Assembly (NCBI RefSeq): GCF_031457805.1
Contig: NZ_JAVDXI010000006.1
Span: 62,001 to 126,000 of the forward strand
Reading direction: 5' to 3'
Source: Caulobacter sp031457805
GTDB lineage: Bacteria; Pseudomonadota; Alphaproteobacteria; Caulobacterales; Caulobacteraceae
DNA length: 64,000 nt
The notes beneath the pieces are model-generated. The model saw only the letters and a list, made by a program, of their open reading frames with translations, searched no databases and had not been told where the DNA came from. A program made the position numbers and the translations under genes. This document shows, in pieces, positions 26,446-34,576 of the stretch; the first letter of the stretch is position 1, and the number at the start of each line of letters is the position of its first letter.

Positions 26446-26539
26446 TCCGTGTTGCGGTTTTCGCAAGATCTGAAATCCAGGCGTCATATCAGGCGCGCAA
26501 CACCCGGCCCGGGACGTATCGCTATCGGAGGCGCTCATC

Positions 26540-29353
26540 GTGAGCCGTAAACTTGCCCTCGCCGGCGTCCTGAGCCTGGTGACCGCCGGCGCGGCGCAGG
26601 CTCAACAGGCCCAGCCCGCCGCCACGCCGCAGACGCCCGCCTCGAACGTCACGTCGTCCGATCTGGAAGACACCGAGGTCGAGGCCGTCACCATCACCGC
26701 CAGCGGCAAGCCATTCGGCGCGGTGTTGGGCGACATCCCGCCCGAACAGACCTTCACCACCGCCGACGTGCGCGCGATTGGCGTCAGTTCGGTCGAGGAC
26801 CTGCTCACCGAACTGCAGCCCCAAACCACCAGCGGGCTTGGCGGCGATCCGGTCCTCCTGCTGAACGGGCGGCGGATCTCCGGGCGCGCCGAGATCCGAG
26901 ACATCCCGACCGAAGCCATCCAGCGCGTCGAGGTCCTGCCCGAGGAAGTCGCCCTCAAGTACGGCTACTCGGCCGACCAGAAGGTCGTGAACATCGTGCT
27001 GCGCCAGCGCTTCCGCGCCTCCACGCTCGACGCCACGCTGGGCGGATCGACAGAGGGCGGCCAGATGACCGAGCAGCTCAACTGGAGCCGCCTGCAGCTG
27101 AACCGCCAGGGCCGCACCAACCTGTCGGTGAAGCTCCAGAACAGCGACCAGTTGCTTGAAAGCGATCGCGATCTCGTCAGTCGCTCCAGCACGGGCCTCT
27201 ACGACTTCGCCGGCAATGTCACTCCGGCCAGCGGCGCGACCCTGACCAACCTGAGCGCCCTCGCCGGAACACCCGTCACCGTGGCCGGCGTTCCCGCTTC
27301 GGCCGCTGCGAGCGCGCCCGATCTGGCGGCCTTCCTGCCCACCGCTAACCGGGCCAACACCAGCGACATCACGGGTGATCGGACCCTGCTGCCGCAAAAC
27401 CGCCAGCTGACCATCAACAGCGTCACCAACCGCTACATCCTCGACGACATCTCAGCCACGCTGAACCTGGGCCTGACCGCCTCGCAGAACGACTCGCTGC
27501 AAGGCCCCGCACGCGCGCGTCTGGTTCTCCCCGCCGCGAGCCCGTTCTCGCCGTTCGGGCAGGACGTGCTGCTCTATCGCTATCTCGGCGACCAGGACGC
27601 CCTGGGCCAGAGGTCCCGGAACATCGCGGGCAACGCCGGGGTCACCCTGAACCGCGACACCGAGACTCTGCGGCTGTCGCTCACCGGGACCTATGAGCGG
27701 GCGGTCAACAGAACTGAGACCGATCGCAGCGTCGACATCGCCGCCCTGCAAGGTCGGCTGACCGCGCTGGACGCCGGCCTGAATCCGTTCGGCGCCCTGC
27801 CCGCCCTGCCGCTGAACACCGATCGCGCCAAGTCGACGACCGACACCGCCGACCTGCAATTCGTCGCCAACCGCGCCCTGGCCAAGCTCCGGGCCGGGGA
27901 TCTGTCGACCACCGTCAAACTCGGCGCCGCCGGCTCTCGCCTGGAGGCGACCTCGATCCGTTCGGGCGTCGAGAGCGACAGCACCCTGTCGCGGGGCGAG
28001 GCCAGCGCCCAGGTCAGCTTCGACCTGCCCCTGGCCAGCCGCCGCAAGGGCGTTCGCGCCGAGATCGGCGACCTGTCGGCGAACCTGAACCTCGCCGCGC
28101 GACAAGTCTCCGACTTCGGAACCCTGACCACATTGGGCGGCGGGCTCAACTGGTCGCCGATCAGGCCCGTCAGCATCATCCTGTCGGCGACGCGGCAAGA
28201 GAACGCGCCCAGCATCGCCCAACTGGGCAATCCGCTGATCGTGACGCCCGCGAGCCAGGTGTTCGACTATGTGCGCGGGACCAGCGTCGACGTCACGCGG
28301 GTCAGCGGCGGCAATCCCGACCTCAAGGACGAGACCCGCAACGTCCTGCGCCTGGGCGCCACCTACAGGCCCGAGAAGATCCAGGGCCTCTCGCTGACCG
28401 CCAACTACAGCCGCACGAGGATCGACAACCCTGTCGCCAGCTTCCCTGCCGCCACCGCAGCGGTGGAAGCCGCGTTCCCTGACCGCTTCACGCGCGACAC
28501 CGACGGCGTGCTGACGCGGATCGACACCCGACCCGTGAATTTCCAGAAGCGCGAAAGCGAACAGGTCCGCTGGGGCTTCAATTTCTCGCGCCAGATCGGC
28601 AAGGCGCCGCCACCGCCGCCCGGCGGCTGGCGCGGCGGGCGGGGCGACGGCGCGGGGCGGCCCACGAGCGCGGCGCCGGAAGCCGCTTCGGAAACCAGCG
28701 CGCCAGCCCAAGCCGCAACCGGCGCCGCGCCGACGACGGGCGAAGAGGCGCCGCGCCCAGCGCTCGAGGGGGGATCCCCCAGCGGCGAAGGCCCCCGCTT
28801 CGGCGGCAGCGGCGGCGGCCGAGGTTTTGGCGGCGGCTTTGGACGCGGCGGCGGCAACCCGCGCGCCACGCGGCTGCAATTGGCGCTTTTCCACACGCTG
28901 CACCTCAAGGAGCAGGTCACCGTCGCGGAAGGACTTCCCGTCCTCGACCTTCTGGACGGCGACGTCCTCGGTTCCAACGGCGGCCAGGCGCGCCATCAGG
29001 TCGAGGCCCAAGCCGGGATCACCCGCTACGGGCTTGGCGCACGGCTCACCGCGAACTGGAAGAGCGCCACCCATGTCGACGGGGGGATCGGCGGCGCCAC
29101 CACTGCGCTGGACTTTTCCAGCCTGACGACCGTGAACCTGCGCCTGTTCGCCGATCTGGGCGTCCGGCGCGAGCTGGTCCAGGCCCATCCGCTGCTGCGC
29201 GGGGTGCGCCTCAGCCTGGCCGTCAACAACCTGTTCGACGCTGAGACCAAGGTCCGCGACGCCAATGGCGCGACGCCCCTCACCTACCAGCCGGACTACC
29301 TCAATCCGCGCGGACGTGTGGTTCAGTTCACCGTCAGGAAACTGCTGTTCTAG
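26540..29353 (+). CDS. TonB-dependent receptor with Gly-rich barrel insert
   Basis: Outer-membrane receptor of 937 residues starting at GTG 26540, with GGAGG nine bases upstream. The signal peptide ends near GAAQAQ. The plug domain has ITASGKPF, TTADVRAIGVSSVEDLLTEL, DPVLLLNGRRISGRAEIRDI, IQRVEVLPEEVALKYGYS and VVNIVLRQRF. The barrel ends in RGRVVQFTVRKLLF with the terminal aromatic. Residues about 687-773 are an unusual insert: PPPPPGGWRGG, an Ala/Thr/Glu-rich part, then GGSGGGRGFGGGFGRGGG. Location between the GH15 gene and otsBA suggests uptake of an oligosaccharide, but the ligand is unknown. Confidence 0.88.
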   Translation: MSRKLALAGVLSLVTAGAAQAQQAQPAATPQTPASNVTSSDLEDTEVEAVTITASGKPFGAVLGDIPPEQTFTTADVRAIGVSSVEDLLTELQPQTTSGLGGDPVLLLNGRRISGRAEIRDIPTEAIQRVEVLPEEVALKYGYSADQKVVNIVLRQRFRASTLDATLGGSTEGGQMTEQLNWSRLQLNRQGRTNLSVKLQNSDQLLESDRDLVSRSSTGLYDFAGNVTPASGATLTNLSALAGTPVTVAGVPASAAASAPDLAAFLPTANRANTSDITGDRTLLPQNRQLTINSVTNRYILDDISATLNLGLTASQNDSLQGPARARLVLPAASPFSPFGQDVLLYRYLGDQDALGQRSRNIAGNAGVTLNRDTETLRLSLTGTYERAVNRTETDRSVDIAALQGRLTALDAGLNPFGALPALPLNTDRAKSTTDTADLQFVANRALAKLRAGDLSTTVKLGAAGSRLEATSIRSGVESDSTLSRGEASAQVSFDLPLASRRKGVRAEIGDLSANLNLAARQVSDFGTLTTLGGGLNWSPIRPVSIILSATRQENAPSIAQLGNPLIVTPASQVFDYVRGTSVDVTRVSGGNPDLKDETRNVLRLGATYRPEKIQGLSLTANYSRTRIDNPVASFPAATAAVEAAFPDRFTRDTDGVLTRIDTRPVNFQKRESEQVRWGFNFSRQIGKAPPPPPGGWRGGRGDGAGRPTSAAPEAASETSAPAQAATGAAPTTGEEAPRPALEGGSPSGEGPRFGGSGGGRGFGGGFGRGGGNPRATRLQLALFHTLHLKEQVTVAEGLPVLDLLDGDVLGSNGGQARHQVEAQAGITRYGLGARLTANWKSATHVDGGIGGATTALDFSSLTTVNLRLFADLGVRRELVQAHPLLRGVRLSLAVNNLFDAETKVRDANGATPLTYQPDYLNPRGRVVQFTVRKLLF

Positions 29354-29462
29354 ACCCTGAATTGCGCTGTCCGATCACGCGCGCTTGACCACGGGTTGGG
29401 ATCGAACGCCGCAGTTTCGCGTTGTGCCCGTCATGTTGCTTACCCATGAGGGGGTTCTCGCC

Positions 29463-30242
29463 ATGACCGCTGCTCCATTCAGCGCGCGGACGGAATCCGT
29501 CGACCTGCACGCCCCGCCCCTGGATCTTCCCCGCAGCATCGCGCTGTTCCTGGATCTTGACGGCACCCTGGCGCCGATCATGCCGCGTCCCGATGACGTG
29601 GGCCCTGACCCAGCGCGCGCGCGGCTGCTGGCGCGCCTGCGTGAGACCCTCGAAGATCGGGTCGCAGTCGTCAGCGGGCGCTCGCTGCCCGACCTTGACC
29701 ATATTCTGGGTCGCGGCGTTCCCGCCATCGGCGCCGTCCACGGCCTTGTCCGTCGGTCCGCCGACGGCGCCGTCACGACTCTGGAGCCCCATGCCGGCCT
29801 GGAAGACGCGCGCCGCATCCTGGGCGAACTGGCCCATTGCGACCGAGGCCTACTGTTCGAGGACAAGGGCCTTAGCGTCGCCCTCCACTACCGCAATGCG
29901 CCTAGCGCCGCCGAAGCGGTCATCGAGGCCGCCGAGCGCCTGTCGCAGGCCACGGGGCTGATCCTGCAACTGGGCGACATGGTGGCCGAGCTGCGCACGC
30001 CCGGCGCCGACAAGGGCGCGGCCCTGACGGCGTTCCTGCGCGAGACCCCCTTCGTAGGCGCGCTGCCGGTCTTCGTGGGCGACGACCTCACCGACGAGGA
30101 CGGCTTCGAAGCCGCCCAGCGTCTGGGCGGGTTCGGCGTTCTGGTCGGGCAGCCGCGCCCGACCACCGCCCGCTACCGTCTTTCCGACACCCGCGACGTC
30201 AGCCGTTGGCTGCAGGCCCTCACCGCGCCGGTGACCGCATGA
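29463..30242 (+). CDS. otsB: Trehalose-6-phosphate phosphatase
   Basis: HAD-superfamily phosphatase, 259 residues, converting trehalose-6-phosphate to trehalose. FLDLDGTLAPI at about 30 holds the nucleophile Asp; VVSGRSLPDL and PVFVGDDLTDEDGFE complete the HAD motifs. ATG 29463 has GAGGGGG nine bases upstream, so it is preferred over the earlier Met codons. It overlaps otsA by ATGA, so synthesis is coupled. Confidence 0.94.
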   Translation: MTAAPFSARTESVDLHAPPLDLPRSIALFLDLDGTLAPIMPRPDDVGPDPARARLLARLRETLEDRVAVVSGRSLPDLDHILGRGVPAIGAVHGLVRRSADGAVTTLEPHAGLEDARRILGELAHCDRGLLFEDKGLSVALHYRNAPSAAEAVIEAAERLSQATGLILQLGDMVAELRTPGADKGAALTAFLRETPFVGALPVFVGDDLTDEDGFEAAQRLGGFGVLVGQPRPTTARYRLSDTRDVSRWLQALTAPVTA

Positions 30243-31729
30243 GCCGGCTGATCGTCGTCTCCAACCGTGTGAACCCGCCCAATCCGGCCGAGGGCGAAAG
30301 CTCGACCGGCGGTCTCGCCATGGCCCTGGCGGCGGCGCTTCGCGAGTATTCCGGCATCTGGTTCGGCTGGAGCGGCAAGACTGTCCCCGAGTTCACCGGC
30401 CAGCTGAACATGCAACGGATCGACGGCGTCACCGTCGCGACCGTCGATCTCGAGGAGACCGACTATCAGGAGTACTACAACGGCTACGCCAACAAGACGC
30501 TGTGGCCGCTGTTCCACTATCGCGTGGACCTGACCGCCTATGACCGCTCGTTCGGCCAGGGCTATGATCGCGTCAACCGCCTGTTCGCCCAGACCTTGCT
30601 GCCGCTGATCGAGCCCGACGACATCGTCTGGATCCACGATTATCACCTGATCCCGCTGGCCCGAGAGCTGCGACGGCTGGGTGTCACCAACCGGATCGGC
30701 TTCTTCCTGCACATCCCGTGGCCGGCCCACCAGCTCGTGGTCACCCTGCCGCGCCATCGCCAGTTGGTGGAGGCGCTGTTCGACTACGACCTGATCGGCT
30801 TCCAGACCGAGGAGTCGCTCCAGGCCTTCGAAGGCTATGTCTTCTCCGAGGTCGAAGGCGCCAAGACCGATCGCGGCGGTCTGGTCGCCTTCGGCAAACG
30901 GGCGCGCGCCGCGGCCTTCCCGATCGGCGTCGACGCCCAGGATTTCGCCCGCCTTGTCCGTAGCGACGCCGCGCGCAAGGTCTACGACCGGATGATGGCG
31001 CACAGCGTCTTTCGCAAGATGGTGGTGGGGGTCGACCGGCTCGACTACTCCAAGGGTCTAGAGGAGCGGGTCATCGGGTTCGAACGGTTCCTGCACGACC
31101 ACCCCGACCTCCGCCGCGAAGTGATGCTGCTGCAGATCGCACCGATCTCTCGCGACGAGGTCGAGGCCTATCAGGATCTTCGCGGGAGGCTCGACGGCCT
31201 GATCGGCCGCATCAATGGGGCCTACGCCGAGATGGATTTCACCCCGATCCGCTGGGTCAATCGCTCCTACCGTCGCGACGAACTGGCGGGCGTCTATCGC
31301 GCCAGCAAGGCGGCGCTGGTTACGCCGTTGCGGGACGGTATGAACCTGGTCGCCAAGGAGTTTGTCGCCGCTCAGGATCCAGAGGACCCCGGGGTGCTGA
31401 TCCTGTCGCGATTCGCCGGCGCGGCCCGCCAGATGAAAGCGGCCCTGATCGTCAATCCCAACAGTCCCGAGGAAATTTCGGATGCGCTGGAGCGCGCCCT
31501 GTCGATGGACCTCGTCGAGCGTCAAAGGCGCTGGCGGGACCTGTTCGACAACGTCCAGCGCGAGGACGTCACCGCTTGGCGAGACGACTTCGTCACCGCC
31601 CTGCGCGGCGAGCCGGAGACGCCCGACGCCGAGGACGATGAGCCGACGCCGTCGACGGTGCAAAGCCTTGACGTCACCGCCAAGGCTTTGAAGGCGCGCA
31701 ACGCCGAGGCTCGCGAGGTGCGGGCTTAG
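30239..31729 (+). CDS. otsA: Trehalose-6-phosphate synthase
   Basis: GT20 enzyme, 496 residues, joining glucose from UDP- or ADP-glucose to glucose-6-phosphate. MSRLIVVSNRVNPP is the canonical start; STGGLAMALAAAL, VWIHDYHLIPLARELR (about 130), VVGVDRLDYSKGLEERV (about 263) and TPLRDGMNLVAKEFVAAQ form the donor and acceptor sites. A variable tail of about 35 residues ends the protein. The order otsB-otsA with a 4-nt overlap is a standard trehalose operon, usually tied to osmotic or stress protection. Confidence 0.95.
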   Translation: MSRLIVVSNRVNPPNPAEGESSTGGLAMALAAALREYSGIWFGWSGKTVPEFTGQLNMQRIDGVTVATVDLEETDYQEYYNGYANKTLWPLFHYRVDLTAYDRSFGQGYDRVNRLFAQTLLPLIEPDDIVWIHDYHLIPLARELRRLGVTNRIGFFLHIPWPAHQLVVTLPRHRQLVEALFDYDLIGFQTEESLQAFEGYVFSEVEGAKTDRGGLVAFGKRARAAAFPIGVDAQDFARLVRSDAARKVYDRMMAHSVFRKMVVGVDRLDYSKGLEERVIGFERFLHDHPDLRREVMLLQIAPISRDEVEAYQDLRGRLDGLIGRINGAYAEMDFTPIRWVNRSYRRDELAGVYRASKAALVTPLRDGMNLVAKEFVAAQDPEDPGVLILSRFAGAARQMKAALIVNPNSPEEISDALERALSMDLVERQRRWRDLFDNVQREDVTAWRDDFVTALRGEPETPDAEDDEPTPSTVQSLDVTAKALKARNAEAREVRA

Positions 31730-31735
31730 AGGGCC

Positions 31736-32098
31736 CTACTCGCCCATCTCGTCGATGAGCTTCTTGAGCTTGGCGACTTCGTCCGGCTTGAGCGGACGGT
31801 GTTGGGCGAAGTGGCTGATGAGCGGCGCCAGCTGTCCGTCGAAGAGACGATCCAGCAGCCCCTGGCTTTCGGCCTGCACATAAGCGCTGCGGTCGACCAG
31901 CGGACGATAGCCATGCCTGCCGTCCGAGCGCTCGGACTTGATCGCCTTCTTCTTCAGCAGGCGATTGATCAGCGTCTTGACGGTGGCCTCGCCCCAGTTC
32001 TGCGCGGCGCCGACCTCGGCCACCAGTTCATCGGCTGACAGCGGCGAGCGGCGCCAGAGCGCTTCCATGACATGGGCTTCGGCGGAGGTGATGTGCAT
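31736..32098 (-). CDS. BlaI/MecI/CopY-family repressor
   Basis: Winged-helix repressor of 120 residues: ITSAEAHVMEALWRRSPLSA, the recognition region WGEATVKTLINRLLKKKAI and the wing GRHGYRPLVDRSAYV, followed by a dimerisation tail. The family normally sits next to a BlaR/MecR sensor-protease or a target such as a beta-lactamase or copper gene; neither adjoins here. It faces the trehalose operon and is divergent from the uronate hydratase gene. Dyads at 32104-32151 in its promoter suggest autoregulation. Confidence 0.9.
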   Translation of the reverse strand: MHITSAEAHVMEALWRRSPLSADELVAEVGAAQNWGEATVKTLINRLLKKKAIKSERSDGRHGYRPLVDRSAYVQAESQGLLDRLFDGQLAPLISHFAQHRPLKPDEVAKLKKLIDEMGE

Positions 32099-32103
32099 GA
32101 CGC

Positions 32104-32151
32104 TTACATCCGTAATTCAACGCGCGACGCTATACCCGCTATTACGGGTGT
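32104..32151. promoter_or_regulatory. Paired dyads in the BlaI-type repressor promoter
   Basis: ACATCCGTAAT (32106-32116) and ATTACGGGTGT (32141-32151) are inverted copies matching at 10 of 11 positions. Each also contains its own TTAC-N4-GTAA-like dyad, perfect in the first copy. The spacing is 35 bp between equivalent ends. A TATAGCG -10-like sequence lies between them on the minus strand. This arrangement suits cooperative binding by the repressor. Confidence 0.55.
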
Positions 32152-32241
32152 CAAGTCGGTCCCGCCCTTACGCCCCACGACCCGACCCGTGATCCTCCCG
32201 CACACCTTGCGTTGCGCCGGGCCGAACGGCGTGATTGTCAA

Positions 32242-32255
32242 TGACACCGGTTTCC
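32242..32255 (+). promoter_or_regulatory. Uronate LacI operator, site 1
   Basis: TGACACCGGTTTCC, an imperfect palindrome centred on ACCGGT, 63 bp before the start of the hydratase-like gene. The identical 14-mer occurs at 58703-58716 between the LacI gene and uxaA. Confidence 0.7.
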
Positions 32256-32317
32256 ATTAGAGACATCGCAAACCCCGAAAGCGGGGGACGTGCCGGATTC
32301 GAGGGAGGACTTGCGGC

Positions 32318-33136
32318 GTGACCGTTTCTGAGGCCGACAGCGAGATTTTCGCCCCTGCGGCCATCGCCCCCCAGTTCGTCAAGGCGCGCCAGCAGGGCGT
32401 CAGCGTTCCCGGCTACCCCGGCGGCGTGATTCCCCCGAGCATGGCCGACGGCTACGCGGTTCAGGACATCGCGATCGATCTTTGGCCTGACGAGCTGGTC
32501 GGTTGGAAGGTTGGCCTGGTGCCGCCACAGCATCGCGAACGCCTGGGCGCCGAGCGTCTGGCCGGCTGCATCTTCAAGTCCAAGGTCCAGCAGGCCTCGA
32601 GCGGCGAACCCAACAGCTTCCGCGCCATCGACGGCGGCTTCTGCGCCGTCGAGGCCGAGTTCATCATCCGCCTGGGCAAGGACGCCCCCGAAGGCAAGAC
32701 CGACTGGACCGTCGAGGAAGCCGCCGACTACGTCGGCGAACTGCTGGTCGGCGTCGAGATCGCCGGCAGCCCCCTCAAGACCATCAACGCCCTTGGCCCC
32801 ACGGTCGTGGCGTCAGATTTCGGCAATAACGATGGTCAGATCATTGGTCAGGCCATTTCCAACTGGCGCGATATCGCCTGGGAGGATATGCCCGTCGAGA
32901 CCTTCATTAACGGCAAGTCGGTCGGTACGGCGTCGGCCGCGACGATCCCGGGTTCACCGCTCGCCGCTCTGGCCTTTCTGCTCGGAACCGTCGCCGCGCG
33001 CGGCAAGCCGTTGAAGAAGGGTCAGATCGTCACCACCGGCGCCACCACGGGCATTCACGACGTGGTCGCCGGCGACGTCGCCCACGTCAGTTTCGGCCCG
33101 TTCGGAACCGTGGACTGCGTGGCCGTTCCGGCCTGA
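32318..33136 (+). CDS. 2-keto-4-pentenoate hydratase / FAH-family enzyme
   Basis: A 272-residue protein of the MhpD/fumarylacetoacetate hydrolase superfamily, usually Mg-dependent hydratases or decarboxylases of keto acids. Readable family marks are GWKVGLVPP, AVEAEFIIRLGKDAP (metal-binding Glu), YVGELLVGVEIAGSPL, ASDFGNNDGQIIG, GSPLAALAFLLGTVAARGKPLKKGQIVTTG (read in two parts) and a final DVAHVSFGPFGTV. GTG 32318 has GAGGGAGGA eight bases upstream. It is followed 43 nt later by a hexuronate-type transporter and preceded by a uronate operator. Its substrate is probably a keto-deoxy sugar acid, which is inference. Confidence 0.85.
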   Translation: MTVSEADSEIFAPAAIAPQFVKARQQGVSVPGYPGGVIPPSMADGYAVQDIAIDLWPDELVGWKVGLVPPQHRERLGAERLAGCIFKSKVQQASSGEPNSFRAIDGGFCAVEAEFIIRLGKDAPEGKTDWTVEEAADYVGELLVGVEIAGSPLKTINALGPTVVASDFGNNDGQIIGQAISNWRDIAWEDMPVETFINGKSVGTASAATIPGSPLAALAFLLGTVAARGKPLKKGQIVTTGATTGIHDVVAGDVAHVSFGPFGTVDCVAVPA

Positions 33137-33179
33137 CGCCAACCACCGCGATAAAAAACACCAGGGGAAGGAAGCTAAG

Positions 33180-34457
33180 TTGATCGACGTTCCAAAAGCG
33201 CCCGAACCCTCCGAGAAGATCGGACGGTATCGCTGGGTCATCGTCACGCTGCTGTTTCTGGCGATGGTCATCAACTATGTCGATCGCCAGACGATCGGCT
33301 TCCTGAAGACCGACCTGTCCAAAGAGTTCGGCTGGAGCGAGAAGGACTACGCCGACCTCGTCTTCTACTTCCAGCTCTCCTACGCCGTGGCCTACCTCGT
33401 CTGGGGTAAGATCATGGACAAGATCGGGGCGCGCTGGGGCTTCGGCATCGCCTTCCTGATCTGGCAGGTCGCGCACATCGCCCACGCCGGCGCACGGGGC
33501 CTGACAGGCTTCATCTTCGCCCGCATGGCGCTGGGCGTCGGCGAGGCCGGGGGCTTCCCGGGCGGCATCAAGGCCGTCACCGAGTGGTTCCCCAAGAAGG
33601 AACGCGCCTTCGCCACCGGCATCTTCAACGCCGGCACCAATATCGGCGCCATCGTCACGCCGCTGGTCGTTCCGGCCATCGTGCTGACCTGGGGCTGGCA
33701 GATGGCGTTCATCGTCACGGGCGTCGCCGGTCTGATCTGGCTGCCGATCTGGCTGCTGGTCTACCGCACCCCGCGCGAGACCAAGACGCTGTCGGCCGCC
33801 GAACTGGCGCACATCGAGCAGGACCCGGCCGATCCGGTCGAAAAGATCGCCTGGACGAAACTGCTGACCAAGCGCGAAACCTGGGCCTACGCCCTGGGCA
33901 AGTTCCTGATCGACCCGATCTGGTGGATGTTCCTGTTCTGGCTGCCCGACTTCCTGGGCAAGCGCTACGGCATGGACCTCAAGACCTTCGGCCCGCCGAT
34001 CGTCGCCATCTATCTGCTGTCCGACGTGGGTAGCGTCGGCGGCGGCTGGCTGTCCTCGCGCCTGCTGAAGAACGGCGCCAGCATCAACAAGGCCCGCAAG
34101 CTGACCATGCTGGTTTGCGCCCTGCTGGCCGTGCCGGTGATGTTCGCCTCCTTCGCAGACTCGGTCTGGCTGGCCGTGCTGATCATCGGCGTCGCCACCG
34201 CCGCTCACCAAGGCTTCTCGGCCAATCTCTACACCCTGCCCTCGGACGTCTTCCCGCGCGGCGCAGTCGGCTCGGTCGTCGGCATCGGCGGCATGCTGGG
34301 CGCCTTCGGCGGCATGGTGTTCTCGAAGTACATCGGCGGCGTGCTGGAAAGCATCGGCACCTACACGCCGATCTTCATCGTGGCCGGCAGCGCCTATCTG
34401 ATCGCCCTTCTGGTCGTCCACCTGCTGACGCCCAAGATGGAGCCGGTGAAGATCTAG
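33180..34457 (+). CDS. exuT: MFS hexuronate transporter (ExuT-like)
   Basis: Major facilitator of 425 residues with 12 predicted membrane segments, of the anion:cation symporter group that includes ExuT. Signatures: FLAMVINYVDRQTIGFL in helix 1, then GWSEKDYADLVFYFQLSYAV, and GARGLTGFIFARMALGVGEAG for the A-motif region. VGEAGGFPGGIKAVTEWFP is typical of the hexuronate and galactonate branch. The start is TTG 33180 with GGGGAAGGAAG eight bases upstream. Operator site 1 upstream of the preceding gene, and the distant uronate enzymes with the same operator, support hexuronate uptake. An intrinsic terminator follows. Confidence 0.85.
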   Translation: MIDVPKAPEPSEKIGRYRWVIVTLLFLAMVINYVDRQTIGFLKTDLSKEFGWSEKDYADLVFYFQLSYAVAYLVWGKIMDKIGARWGFGIAFLIWQVAHIAHAGARGLTGFIFARMALGVGEAGGFPGGIKAVTEWFPKKERAFATGIFNAGTNIGAIVTPLVVPAIVLTWGWQMAFIVTGVAGLIWLPIWLLVYRTPRETKTLSAAELAHIEQDPADPVEKIAWTKLLTKRETWAYALGKFLIDPIWWMFLFWLPDFLGKRYGMDLKTFGPPIVAIYLLSDVGSVGGGWLSSRLLKNGASINKARKLTMLVCALLAVPVMFASFADSVWLAVLIIGVATAAHQGFSANLYTLPSDVFPRGAVGSVVGIGGMLGAFGGMVFSKYIGGVLESIGTYTPIFIVAGSAYLIALLVVHLLTPKMEPVKI

Positions 34458-34483
34458 TCACCGCCTTCACGCGAACGCGATCC

Positions 34484-34511
34484 GGGCCGGGGAGCCATCC
34501 CCGGCCCTTTT
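34484..34511 (+). terminator. Intrinsic terminator after the hexuronate transporter
   Basis: Perfect 10-bp stem GGGCCGGGGA/TCCCCGGCCC with loop GCCA, followed by TTTT, 27 bases past the stop. It separates the uronate uptake operon from the next gene. Confidence 0.85.
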
Positions 34512-34576
34512 CGTATCAAGCTTGAACTGGGGCGGATCAGGGTGGCGCGCCGTAAAAAGCGCTCTAAGTAAGACTC

